A stretch of 64,000 nt of DNA, from the NCBI GenBank assembly GCA_040005635.1, contig JBDTYM010000006.1, forward strand, positions 12,342-76,341, written 5' to 3'. The notes under the pieces were generated by a model, which made no database searches, was not told where the DNA came from, and saw nothing but the letters and a program-made list of their open reading frames with translations. The translations under genes and the position numbers were made by a program. The stretch comes from Dokdonella_A sp040005635. GTDB taxonomy: Bacteria > Pseudomonadota > Gammaproteobacteria > Xanthomonadales > Rhodanobacteraceae. The first letter of the stretch is position 1. Each line of letters opens with the position of its first letter. Positions 8,721 to 18,164 of this stretch are shown here, one piece after another.

Positions 8721-10793
8721 TCAGCGCTTGCGCGCCGATTCCAGCTCCTTCACCAGCGCATCGGCGCCGTACACCGTGCGCAAGGCTTCGAGGATCGCAC
8801 CGCTGTGCACCGACACGGCGCGGTTGAGCCGACCGTCGTACCAGAAGTTTCCGCCGAGCGAATGGATGTTGCCGTCGAAGACGAGGCCGACGATCTCGGC
8901 CTTGGTGTTGATCACCGGGCTGCCGGAATTTCCGCCAATGATGTCGTTGGTGGTGACGAAGTCGAAGCGCTGCTGCGGATCGAGTTTGGCCTTCGCGTCG
9001 AGCCAGGATTGCGGCAGCTTGTAGGGCTCGGAACCGGTCGCGTAGTCGAACGCGTCGCCGATCGTCGTAAACGGGGCGACCGACTTGCCCTGCTCGTCCC
9101 AGCCCCTGACCTCGCCAAACGAGAATCGCTCGGTGAAGGTCGCATCGGGATAGACGCTGGTGCCGTACTTCTCGAAGCGTGCGGCGGCGATCAGCTCGGC
9201 ATTCTTGTCGATGACCGATTCGACCTCGTCTTCCGCCTGCTTGCGGATCGCACGGGACGCGGGATCGATCTTGCGCACGAGCACGATGAACGGATCGTCG
9301 GACGTGTCGATCGCGGCCTGGCCGCCTTCCCACAACGCCTTGCGAACTGCGGGATCACCGAGCTTCGTTGCATCGACGAGCTGCTTCGCCACCGTGTCCG
9401 GCGACTCCGTGCCGAGCACCGCGCGCACGATCGGATTGCTCGCGCCGAGGTCTTCGCGCAGCTTCGTCAGCGACCAGGCGAGCTTGACCTTTTCGTAATC
9501 GGGATACACCGGCGCGGTCGAGAACAGGCGTTGCGTCACGCTCGGCAATTTTGATTCGGTGAACTCGCGCAGGCGCTCCGCATTCGGCTTGCCGCGCTCG
9601 GCCGCACCGCGCACCAGGCTGCGGGCGTAGTCGAAGTAGCGCGACGAGAATCCGCGAGCGCCCTCGATCATGCGATGGCGTTCGATGATGGCGCGAGTCG
9701 CATCGACCGCCTTGGCGATCGCGTCCCAGGCACCGCCGTACTTCGCCTTGCGCGCAGGATCGGCGTCGACGAAATCGCGCAGCTCCTTTTCCTGGCCGCG
9801 CTTGACCTCGAACACGACCGGATCCTGCAAGGCTTCGAGACGTCCGCGCAGCACCTTGTAGGTGTTCTCGATGCCGAACAGGTCATTCTGCGCGATGCGC
9901 CAATGCTCGGCGCTTTCGCCGCGGAACTGCTCGACCATCCCGCGACGTTCGGCGTAGTAGAGCAGCACGGGGATGAGCTCGTCGTCGCGCTCCGAATCCA
10001 GTTGCGCGATGGTCAGCTGGCGGTCGGTGCCGCCCGGATTGCCGACGATGATCGTCGCCTCGCCTTCGTCGGCGCCGTTCTTCGAGAACGGAAAATAGTG
10101 CGCGACCTTGGCCGGCTTGCCGCCTTCGTAGGCGCGCAGCACGCCCATGTCGAGGTCGTAGCGCGGGAAATTGAAGTTGTCCGGATCGCCGCCGAAGAAT
10201 GCCATCGCGAGTTCCGGCGCGAACACGAGGCGCACGTCCTGGTAACGATGGTAGCGGTACACGTCGTAGACGCCGCCGTGGTAGAGATCGACCACGTCGC
10301 ATCGCGTGTTCACCGAATCCTTGCCGACGCACTCGTTTTCGATGTCGGACTTCACCGATTTCTCGGCCTTGCTGTAGTCCTCGCCGCTCTTGCCCGAAGT
10401 GGCCTGCTTCACGCGCGCGGTGACGTCGGAAATCAGGTCGAGCCGGTTCAACTCGATCTCGGGACACTTGATCTCTTCTTTCTCCTGCTTGGCGAGAAAG
10501 CCGCTCTTGATGAAGTCGCGATCGGCACTCGACAGCTGCTGCACGCAGCTGTTCACTCAGTGATGGTTGGTCAGCACCAGGCCATTGGGCGAAACGAACG
10601 AACCCGAGCAGCCGCCGGCAAGACGCAGAGCGGCTTTCTGCACGTGCTCGGCCCATTTTGCATCCGGCGTGAAACCGAACTGCGACTGCACGGCCTGCTT
10701 CGGCAGGTTGTCCGGCGTCCACATGCCTTCGCCGGCGATGGCGCTGCCGGCGACGGTGAGCATCAGGAAGAGTGGTACGAACAGCTTGATCAT
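8721..10793 (-). pseudogene. S46-family dipeptidyl-peptidase (DPP7/DPP11-like), interrupted by one in-frame TGA
   Basis: Encodes a secreted serine dipeptidyl-peptidase that removes dipeptides from peptide N-termini in the periplasm. Residues 1-20 form a signal peptide ending AIA. GGCSGSFVSPNGLVLTNHH at 60-78 holds the catalytic histidine. The motif FGGDPDNFNFPRYDLD matches the conserved GGDxDNWxWPRH region, and GGNSGSP near residue 625 holds the nucleophilic serine. The full 690-codon frame is intact except for TGA at 10557-10559, codon 79, directly after TNHH. Family members, from memory, read TNHHC there, so TGA replaces a conserved cysteine codon. Termination would yield a 78-residue fragment without the serine; a GTG follows TGA immediately, but a restart there would lack the signal and histidine. 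Nonsense mutation, sequencing error or UGA recoding are all possible. Confidence 0.85.
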
Positions 10794-10832
10794 CGAGACT
10801 CCGGATGTGTCCTTTCGAATCCCGAGGTTTCA

Positions 10833-10942
10833 CCGTCATCCGGCGAATGCCGGCATACAGTGTCTGTCGAGCTTCTCCGAAGGAGCTGGATGACCAGCTC
10901 CGCTGTCATGAAGCGCTTCCGACGTTCGCCGGAATGATGCGG
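10833..10942. repeat. REP-like intergenic element, degenerate copy
   Basis: Starts with CCGTCAT (10833-10839) and a CCGGCGAATGCCGG hairpin, and ends with TTCGCCGGAATGATGCGG, giving the same inverted-end architecture as the element at 8462-8544 with more mismatches. A second inner pair, GAGCTGGATGACCAGCTC, lies in the middle. It sits between the S46 peptidase promoter side and the end of the malate dehydrogenase gene. Confidence 0.6.
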
Positions 10943-10987
10943 ATAGCCGACCCGATCCATGCAGGAATCGGGTCGGAAGGATTGATC

Positions 10988-11974
10988 TCAGCGCTTGGCG
11001 AACAAATGCTCGACGCCGGCGCGCTCCTCGCGCAGTTCCTTGTAGGTCGCCTCCATGCGCTCGCGCGAGAACGCGTTGATCTCCAGGCCCTGCACGATCT
11101 CGTACTTGCCATTCTTGATCGTGACCGGATAGCCATAGATCACGCCGGGCGCGATAGCGTACGAGCCGTCCGAAGGAATGCCCATCGAAACCCAGTCGCT
11201 GTCCGGCGTGCCGAGCGCCCAGTCGCGCATGTGATCGATCGCGGCCGAAGCGGCCGAGGCAGCCGACGAAGCGCCGCGCGCCTTGATGATCGCCGCGCCG
11301 CGCTGCTGCACGGTCGGGATGAAGGTGTCCTTGTACCAGGTCTGGTCGACCAGCCCGATGGCCGGCTGTCCTTTCACGCTGGCGTGGTGGATATCCGGAT
11401 ACTGCGTCGAGCTGTGGTTGCCCCAGATCGTCAGCTTGCGGATATCGGTGGTGTGCGCGCCGGTTTTCTCGGCCAGCTGCGACAGCGCACGATTGTGGTC
11501 GAGGCGGACCATCGCGGTGAACTGGTTCGGATCGAGGTCCGGCGCATTTTGCTGCGCGATCAGCGCATTCGTATTGGCTGGATTGCCGACCACGAGCACC
11601 TTCACGTGGCGCTTGGCGTGTTCATTCAGGGCCTTGCCCTGCGGCGAAAAAATCGCGCCATTCGCTTCGAGCAGATCCTTGCGCTCCATGCCGGGACCAC
11701 GGGGACGCGCGCCGACCAGCAGCGCGTAGTCGACGTCCTTGAAGGCGACGTTGACGTCGTCGGTCGCGACGATGCCGGCCAGGGTCGGGAACGCGCAGTC
11801 GTTGAGCTCCATCAGGACGCCCTGCAGGGCGGGCAGCGCGGGCGTGATTTCGAGCAGGTGCAGGATCACCGGCTGGTCCTTGCCGAGCATGTCGCCGGAA
11901 GCAATGCGGAACAGCAGGGCGTAACCAATCTGGCCGGCGGCGCCTGTGACGGCAACACGGACGGGGGTTTTCAT
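10988..11974 (-). CDS. mdh: Malate dehydrogenase (NAD-dependent)
   Basis: Interconverts malate and oxaloacetate in the TCA cycle. The 328-residue protein has the N-terminal Rossmann glycine motif VTGAAGQIGYALLFRIASG (about residues 9-27), the mobile active-site loop GARPRGPGMERKDLL (about 90) carrying the substrate arginines, NPANTNALIA (about 130) and the catalytic histidine in TIWGNHSSTQYPD (about 188). This is the MDH type of roughly 325-330 residues with a cytosolic-eukaryote-like sequence, common in beta- and gammaproteobacteria of this group. ATG 11974 has an AGGAG box 7 bases upstream; the open frame upstream of it is not coding. It is isolated, with REP-like repeats on both sides. Confidence 0.95.
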   Translation of the reverse strand: MKTPVRVAVTGAAGQIGYALLFRIASGDMLGKDQPVILHLLEITPALPALQGVLMELNDCAFPTLAGIVATDDVNVAFKDVDYALLVGARPRGPGMERKDLLEANGAIFSPQGKALNEHAKRHVKVLVVGNPANTNALIAQQNAPDLDPNQFTAMVRLDHNRALSQLAEKTGAHTTDIRKLTIWGNHSSTQYPDIHHASVKGQPAIGLVDQTWYKDTFIPTVQQRGAAIIKARGASSAASAASAAIDHMRDWALGTPDSDWVSMGIPSDGSYAIAPGVIYGYPVTIKNGKYEIVQGLEINAFSRERMEATYKELREERAGVEHLFAKR

Positions 11975-12032
11975 GGGCGGACTCCTGGAAGACAGTGACG
12001 CAATTGAGCAAAGCGGTGTGGATAGCTCACAT

Positions 12033-12107
12033 CGTCGTCCCGGCATACACCGGGATCCGATGCCTGAAGGCAGAGTCGCTGAGCTCCGGCGTATGCCGGG
12101 GCGACGA
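12033..12107. repeat. REP-like intergenic element, third copy
   Basis: Begins CGTCGTCCCGGCATACACCGGG and ends CCGGCGTATGCCGGGGCGACGA, so its ends are inverted as in the other two copies, with two hairpins of the CCCGG/CCGGG type. It fills most of the 144-base gap between the mdh start and the end of the upstream aminotransferase gene. Confidence 0.65.
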
Positions 12108-12118
12108 GGCCTTGTGCT

Positions 12119-13315
12119 TCAGGCGAGCTCGGCGAAAAACTCGCAAAATCTCCTCAGCCCTTCTGCCAACTGTGCGGTCGGGCAGGTATAGGAAATGCGC
12201 AGCGCTTTCGGCTCGCCGAACGCCGAGCCCGGCACACAGGCGACGCCTTTGGCTTCGAGCAACGCGTTGCAGAAGTCCACATCGTTGCCGATCCTGCTGC
12301 CGTTGTGGCTCTTGCCGAACGCGACCGAGATATCCGGGAACACGTAGAACGCGCCCTGCGGGCGCGGACAGACCACGCCGGGATTCGACAGCATCGCTGC
12401 CATCACCTGATCGCGCTTTTGCTGGAACTCCGCGCACTTCTGTTCGGTGACGGTCTGCGGGCCGGTCAGCGCCGCGATCGCCGCCGCGCTGACGACTTCC
12501 GGCAGGTTCGTGATGTGGTTCGAGTTCAGCGTGACGATCGCCTGTGCGACGCTTTCCGGCCCCGCGATGAAACCGACACGCCAACCGGGCATGCCGTAGG
12601 CCTTCGACAGCGAGTCGACGTGGACCGTGCGTTCGCGCAGTTCCGCTCGCGCATTGACGAAGTTGTGGTAGCCGACGCCGTCGAACACCATGCGGTTGTA
12701 GATGTCGTCGCAGATGATCCAGACGTTCGGGTGTCTGACCAGCACGTCCGCCAGCGCGGCAATCTCGTCCTTGCTGTAGACCATGCCGGTCGGGTTCGAC
12801 GGATTGTTGAACAGGAACACTTTCGCGCCCGGCAGCGCTGCATCGAGCTGGGTCGGTGTCAGCTTGTAGTTCTGGCTGGCTGGACACGGCAGCAGGCGCT
12901 TCGTCGCGCCGAGGATGTCGGCGATGTCGACGTACGTCGTCCAGTAAGGCACCGGAAACACGATCGTGTCGCCTGGATCGAGCAGCGCTTCGGCAAGGTT
13001 GTACAGCACCTGCTTGGCACCGATGCCGGTCGCGACATTCTTGCGCGTGTAGCCGTTCAGGCCGCTGCCTTGCAGATGCGTCAGAAACGCGTCGAGCAAC
13101 GCATCCGAGCCGCGGTTCGAACCGTACTGACCGCTGTCCTTCGTCAATGCCTCACGCGCTGCCGCGTAGACGTGATCGCCGGGCAGGAAATTCGGCACAC
13201 CAATGGAGAAACTGATGACGTCGCGGCCGGCGGCCTTGAGTGCCTTGGCCTTGTCGGCCACGGCCATGATCGCGCTGGGCTTGGCGCGGCTCATCCGCGT
13301 CGCAAGAATCGGCAT
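12119..13315 (-). CDS. Class I/II pyridoxal-phosphate aminotransferase (aspartate/aromatic type)
   Basis: A 398-residue fold-type I aminotransferase of the AspC/AAT I-gamma group. Visible landmarks are the substrate-binding SIGVPNFLPGDHV near residue 36, NPSNPTGMVYS near 175, DDIYNRMVF near 205, the Schiff-base lysine in VDSLSKAYGMPGWRVGF near 240, and the carboxylate-binding arginine in ALRISYTCP near 375. Family members transaminate aspartate, phenylalanine or related substrates; the exact substrate cannot be read from sequence. ATG 13315 has a GAGG box about 6 bases upstream. It lies about 110 bases after the aldehyde dehydrogenase gene on the same strand, probably as its own unit. Confidence 0.9.
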   Translation of the reverse strand: MPILATRMSRAKPSAIMAVADKAKALKAAGRDVISFSIGVPNFLPGDHVYAAAREALTKDSGQYGSNRGSDALLDAFLTHLQGSGLNGYTRKNVATGIGAKQVLYNLAEALLDPGDTIVFPVPYWTTYVDIADILGATKRLLPCPASQNYKLTPTQLDAALPGAKVFLFNNPSNPTGMVYSKDEIAALADVLVRHPNVWIICDDIYNRMVFDGVGYHNFVNARAELRERTVHVDSLSKAYGMPGWRVGFIAGPESVAQAIVTLNSNHITNLPEVVSAAAIAALTGPQTVTEQKCAEFQQKRDQVMAAMLSNPGVVCPRPQGAFYVFPDISVAFGKSHNGSRIGNDVDFCNALLEAKGVACVPGSAFGEPKALRISYTCPTAQLAEGLRRFCEFFAELA

Positions 13316-13424
13316 GACTACCTCGGGGAAGTGTTTCGGAATGCTGTGCGTGCAGCTCCCGATTTTATCACACCCCGCCGACCTGCCTCGCACGTCCACG
13401 CATCGCCGGGAGCCGGGACACCGA

Positions 13425-14894
13425 TCAGGACAGCCGCGACAGCAGCCGCAGCAAGCGCTCGGTGCGCGGTCCGTAAGGTGGATAAAGCAGACGCACGCCG
13501 GCGAAACGCGACTGGATGAAGACCGGCTTCTCCTTGGAGAACTGGCGGAAGCCGAATTCGCCGTGATAGTGCCCCTGTCCGGAAGAACCGACGCCACCGA
13601 ACGGCAGGTCTTCCTGTGCGATGTGCAGCAAGGTGTCGTTTATCGTGACGCCGCCTGCGATCGTATTCTTCAACAGCCGATCGCGTTGCGCGCGATCGTT
13701 GCCGAACCAGTACAGCGCGAGCGGACGTTCGCGTGCGTTGACGTAGTGCATCGCCTCGTCGAGCGTGTCGCATGCGACGATCGGCAGGATCGGCCCGAAG
13801 ATCTCTTCCTGCATCACACGCATGCCGTTGTTGACGTCGAGCAGCAACGTCGGCGCGAGCTTGCGTTTCGCAGTGTCGACGCGACCGCCATCGCTCGACA
13901 GTTCGATCACTTGCGCGCCGCGCGCGCGCGCATCTTCGATGAGGTCGCGCAGCCTGCTGTAATGTCGTTCGCTGACGATGCTGGTGTAGTCGGGATTGTC
14001 CTGGATGGTCGGATACATGCGCGCGACGCTCGCGCGCAACGCCTCGACGAGTGAGTCGCGCTGCGCCCGCGGCACCAGCACGTAGTCCGGCGCGATGCAG
14101 GTCTGGCCGGCATTGAGCAGCTTGCCGAAGGCGAGTCGCTCGGCGGTGCGCGCACGGTCTGCCGGCGCCGCCATCGCGGAAGGGTCGACGATCACGGGCG
14201 ACTTGCCGCCGAGCTCCAGCGTGACCGGCGTCAGATTCTTTGCAGCCGCCTGCGCGACCAACCGGCCGACCGCGGTCGAGCCGGTAAACACCAGGTGATC
14301 GAACGGCAGCGCCGCGAAGTCCTTGCCGACATCTGCTCCGCCGGTCACGACGGCCACCTCGTCCTGCGCGAACAGGTGCGCGATGCGCGCCTGCAAGGCT
14401 TCGGAAAACCGCGGCGTCAGCTCGGACGGTTTCAGCATCGCGCGATTGCCAGCCGCGAGCGCGCCGATAAGCGGCGCCAGCGCGAGCAGCAGCGGATAGT
14501 TCCACGGGCTGATGATGCCGATAACGCCGAGCGGCTGGCGCAGCAGCAGCGAACGGCCGGGGCGGTGCGTCAATGCGGTCGCGATGCGGCGCGGTTTCAT
14601 CCACGCTTTCAGATGACGGCGCGCGTGTCTGACGGCGGTGCGCACAAGCAAGGTCTCGGCGAACACCGTCTCGATGTGCGAACGCGTGCCGAAATCCTGC
14701 GCGATGAGATCGCCCAATTCACGCTCGGCATCCGCATCGAGCAGGCGCTCCAGACGCGCGAGCCGATCGAGGCGCTGCTCGCGCGAAGGATTCGTGTCCG
14801 AGCGAAACGCCTGCTGCTGGGCGTGCAGCAGCGCCCGCAGGCGTTCGTCGGATTGCGCCAAGCCGGCCTCGACCGTCGTCACTTGTGCATGCAT
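13425..14894 (-). CDS. Coniferyl-aldehyde dehydrogenase-like NAD(P) aldehyde dehydrogenase
   Basis: A 489-residue class-3-like aldehyde dehydrogenase resembling CalB. Motifs are GVIGIISPWNYPLLLAL near residue 130, the nucleotide-site FTGSTAVGR near 210, the catalytic glutamate in VTLELGGKSPVIV near 230, the nucleophilic cysteine in NAGQTCIAPDYV near 265, and EEIFGPILPIV near 370. The lack of an N-terminal extension and the C-terminus rich in Leu and Arg fit the membrane-proximal class-3 type. Substrates are likely aromatic or long-chain aldehydes. ATG 14894 has a GGAG box 7 bases upstream; an earlier open start at 14957 is less likely. Confidence 0.88.
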   Translation of the reverse strand: MHAQVTTVEAGLAQSDERLRALLHAQQQAFRSDTNPSREQRLDRLARLERLLDADAERELGDLIAQDFGTRSHIETVFAETLLVRTAVRHARRHLKAWMKPRRIATALTHRPGRSLLLRQPLGVIGIISPWNYPLLLALAPLIGALAAGNRAMLKPSELTPRFSEALQARIAHLFAQDEVAVVTGGADVGKDFAALPFDHLVFTGSTAVGRLVAQAAAKNLTPVTLELGGKSPVIVDPSAMAAPADRARTAERLAFGKLLNAGQTCIAPDYVLVPRAQRDSLVEALRASVARMYPTIQDNPDYTSIVSERHYSRLRDLIEDARARGAQVIELSSDGGRVDTAKRKLAPTLLLDVNNGMRVMQEEIFGPILPIVACDTLDEAMHYVNARERPLALYWFGNDRAQRDRLLKNTIAGGVTINDTLLHIAQEDLPFGGVGSSGQGHYHGEFGFRQFSKEKPVFIQSRFAGVRLLYPPYGPRTERLLRLLSRLS

Positions 14895-15078
14895 GAAGCT
14901 GCTCCGTAGCGGGATGATCGCCGCATGCACTGTAAAGACGATCTGTGCACCCGGCAAACTCGCCTTTGCGGATGCGAACGCGCAAACTTCTGCAACGCGA
15001 GGGGTGCTTCGTTGCGCCCCCGTTTAGAGTGGCGGCCGTTCCATCCCCGCATCGACAACCCAGCACAGGAGATACGCA

Positions 15079-15354
15079 ATGGAATTATTCGGCGGTTCCC
15101 ACGGCATCATCATGACCTTCATCATCGGCCTGATTGTCGGCATCGTCGCCAAGTTCCTGATGCCCGGCAAGGATCCCGGTGGCTTCATCATCACGGCGAT
15201 CATCGGCATCATCGGCTCGTTCGTCGCGACGTGGCTCGGCCAAGCGGTGGGCTGGTATCACGCCGGACAGACTGCCGGATTCATCGGCTCGGTCATCGGC
15301 GCGATCATCCTGCTGCTGATCTACCACCTCGTCCGTCGCAATACGGCATCCTGA
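15079..15354 (+). CDS. GlsB/YeaQ/YmgE-family stress-response membrane protein
   Basis: A 91-residue protein of three transmembrane helices, glycine- and isoleucine-rich (FIIGLIVGIVAKFLMPGKDPGGFIITAIIGIIGSFVATWLG). The MPGKDPGG turn between helices one and two is the transglycosylase-associated protein family signature. E. coli relatives are general stress or membrane-envelope proteins without a defined reaction. A GGAG box lies 7 bases before the ATG. It is monocistronic, with a hairpin just downstream. Confidence 0.92.
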   Translation: MELFGGSHGIIMTFIIGLIVGIVAKFLMPGKDPGGFIITAIIGIIGSFVATWLGQAVGWYHAGQTAGFIGSVIGAIILLLIYHLVRRNTAS

Positions 15355-15364
15355 ATCGCGCGTC

Positions 15365-15385
15365 GGGGCCGGCGCTGCCGGCCCC
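15365..15385. terminator. GC-rich hairpin between convergent genes
   Basis: GGGGCCGGC and GCCGGCCCC form a perfect 9-base stem with a 3-base loop in the short gap between the convergent GlsB-family and cyclophilin genes. No T-run follows on either strand, so it may act as a weak terminator or mRNA end stabiliser rather than a classic intrinsic terminator. Confidence 0.5.
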
Positions 15386-15397
15386 GAGCACGCGTAC

Positions 15398-15919
<522 letters not shown>

Positions 15920-16036
15920 TGCGGATTCCATCTTGCTTTTAGGGTCGCGCAGCCTAACCGATTCGCGCGCGAGCGGCACCCGCGCCACTGCCACACCGCA
16001 ACGTGCTGCGACGCGGCAATCGGCGCGCCAAACGGG

Positions 16037-16042
16037 TATAAT
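16037..16042 (+). promoter_or_regulatory. Probable -10 box of the typA promoter
   Basis: TATAAT within GGGTATAATCGC is a perfect consensus -10 hexamer, 57 bases upstream of typA and in the divergent gap with the cyclophilin gene. The -35 region at the right distance is poor (CGGCAA), so the promoter would depend on the -10 box and upstream context. Confidence 0.6.
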
Positions 16043-16098
16043 CGCGGGAATTCTGCCCCGAGAGCCCGATCCTGCCGTCCACGGCGGGACTTACCGCC

Positions 16099-17931
16099 AT
16101 GTCCATCGAAAATCTCCGCAACATCGCGATCGTCGCCCACGTCGATCACGGCAAGACCACCCTCGTCGACTGTCTGCTGAAGCAGTCAGGCACGTTCAGC
16201 GAGCGCACCGTGCTGGCCGAACGCGTGATGGACAGCAACGACCAGGAAAAAGAGCGCGGCATCACGATCCTGTCGAAGAACACCGCGATCACCTGGCAGG
16301 GCAACCGCATCAATATCGTCGATACGCCCGGACACGCCGACTTTGGCGGCGAGGTCGAGCGCGTACTGTCGATGGTCGACACCGTGCTGATCCTGGTCGA
16401 TGCGATGGATGGGCCGATGCCACAGACGCGCTTCGTGACGCAGAAGGCGTTCCAGATGGGCTTCCGGCCGATCGTCGTGATCAACAAGGTCGATCGTCCC
16501 GGCGCGCGTCCGGACTGGGTGCTGAATCAGACCTTCGACCTGTTCGACCGCCTCGGCGCCACCGAGGAACAGCTCGACTTCCCGGTCGTCTACGCCTCGG
16601 CGCTGCATGGCTACGCCGGCCTCGATCCGGATGTGCGCTCCGGCGACATGACGCCGCTGTACGAGTCGATCATGAAGAACGTGTCGCCGCCACAGGTCGA
16701 TCCGGAAGGTCCCTTCCAGATGCGCATCAGCCAGCTCGACTACAGCAACTACGTCGGCCTGATCGGCATCGGCCGCATCCAGCGCGGCAAGGTGCGCACG
16801 AACATGCAGGTCGCGGTGGTCGATCGCGAAGGCAAGAAGCGCAACGCGAAAGTGCTGCAGGTACTAGGCTTCATGGGACTCGAGCGACGCGAAGTGGCCG
16901 AAGCCGAAGCGGGTGACATCATCGCCATCAACGGCATCGAGGGTCTCGGCATTTCGGACACGATCTGCGCGCCCGAGGCGCCGGAGCAATTGCCCGTGCT
17001 GCACGTCGACGAGCCGACCATCAGCATGACCTTCCAGGTCAACAATTCGCCGTTCGCCGGCACCAAGGAACATAGTGGCGGCAAGTTCCTCACCAGCCGC
17101 CAGATCCGCGAACGCCTGATGCGCGAGACGCTGCACAATGTCGCGATGAAGGTCGAGGAAACTACCGACCCAGACAAGTTCAAGGTGTCCGGCCGCGGCG
17201 AGCTGCACCTGTCGGTGCTGATCGAGACGATGCGTCGCGAGGGCTACGAGCTGGCAGTGTCGCGTCCCGAGGTCATCATCAGGGAAATCGACGGCGTGCT
17301 GAGCGAGCCGATCGAGCAGCTGGTCGTCGACATGGAGGAGGCTTACCAGGGCGGCGTGATGGAGCGCCTCGGCACGCGTCGCGGCCAGCTTTCGAACATG
17401 GAGCCGGACGGCAAGGGCCGCGTTCGCCTCGACTACATGATCCCGGCGCGCGGGCTGATCGGTTTCCAGACCGAGTTCCGCACGATCACCGCCGGCACCG
17501 GCCTGCTCTTCCACGTGTTCGATCACTACGGCCCGAAGGCCGATGGCGCGATCGCGAAGCGACCGAACGGCGTGATGATTTCGAATGGCCAGGGTCCGGC
17601 TCCGGCGTATTCGCTGGTCAGCCTGCAGGAACGCGGTCGTCTGCTGGTCAGCGAAGGCGACCAGATTTACGAAGGCCAGCTGGTCGGTATCCACTCGAAG
17701 GACAACGATCTCACCGTCAACGCGTTGCGCGCGAAGCAGATGACCAACATCCGCGCAGCCGGCAAGGACGAGAACGTGCAGCTGACCCCGGCGATCAAGA
17801 TGTCGCTGGAACAGGCACTCGAATTCATCGAGGAAGATGAGCTGGTCGAGGTCACTCCGAAGCAGATTCGTCTGCGCAAGAAGCACTTGACCGAAAGCGA
17901 TCGCAAGCGGGCTTCGCGCCAGGCGGCGTAA
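16099..17931 (+). CDS. typA: Ribosome-associated translational GTPase TypA/BipA
   Basis: A 610-residue GTPase of the EF-G superfamily that binds 70S ribosomes and supports ribosome assembly and growth under cold and other stress. The G domain is intact: AHVDHGKTTLVDCLL (residues 13-27), the switch region EKERGITI, DTPGHADFGGEVERV (about 75), NKVDRPGARPDWV (about 129) and SALHGYAG (about 165). Domain II, the EF-G-like domains (VSGRGELHLSVLIETMRREGYE) and the TypA-specific C-terminal domain (RPNGVMISNGQGPAPAYSL, near 490) follow. Length is normal. It is monocistronic. Confidence 0.97.
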   Translation: MSIENLRNIAIVAHVDHGKTTLVDCLLKQSGTFSERTVLAERVMDSNDQEKERGITILSKNTAITWQGNRINIVDTPGHADFGGEVERVLSMVDTVLILVDAMDGPMPQTRFVTQKAFQMGFRPIVVINKVDRPGARPDWVLNQTFDLFDRLGATEEQLDFPVVYASALHGYAGLDPDVRSGDMTPLYESIMKNVSPPQVDPEGPFQMRISQLDYSNYVGLIGIGRIQRGKVRTNMQVAVVDREGKKRNAKVLQVLGFMGLERREVAEAEAGDIIAINGIEGLGISDTICAPEAPEQLPVLHVDEPTISMTFQVNNSPFAGTKEHSGGKFLTSRQIRERLMRETLHNVAMKVEETTDPDKFKVSGRGELHLSVLIETMRREGYELAVSRPEVIIREIDGVLSEPIEQLVVDMEEAYQGGVMERLGTRRGQLSNMEPDGKGRVRLDYMIPARGLIGFQTEFRTITAGTGLLFHVFDHYGPKADGAIAKRPNGVMISNGQGPAPAYSLVSLQERGRLLVSEGDQIYEGQLVGIHSKDNDLTVNALRAKQMTNIRAAGKDENVQLTPAIKMSLEQALEFIEEDELVEVTPKQIRLRKKHLTESDRKRASRQAA

Positions 17932-18164
17932 CGGCCGCACGCAGCATTCATTCGCTCGGAAACGACTGGCTGCCCTGAAGACGACAGCGGCGGCCAGTTC
18001 GGCACGGGCGACCTCAGGTGGCTGCCGTTACCGCACCCGGTAACCATCGGCGACTCCCTTTTCGCCGATGGATTCGAAAACGTGCAGCAAGCCATCCGAT
18101 CTCGACGCAACGCCAACGGCGTCGAGAGCAGCCATCGCTGCCGTGACGCTGGCCCAGAGCGTCT

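Noticed and set aside
10554..10556. Restart at GTG directly after the TGA in the S46 gene
   Set aside because: It would yield a protein without signal peptide and catalytic histidine, and there is no ribosome site of note.
18027..18044. GTTACCG/CGGTAAC hairpin between typA and the TonB receptor gene, similar to half of the LacI operator
   Set aside because: It is at the 3' side of both neighbouring genes, is short and lacks the GATATC core, so a regulatory role is unlikely.
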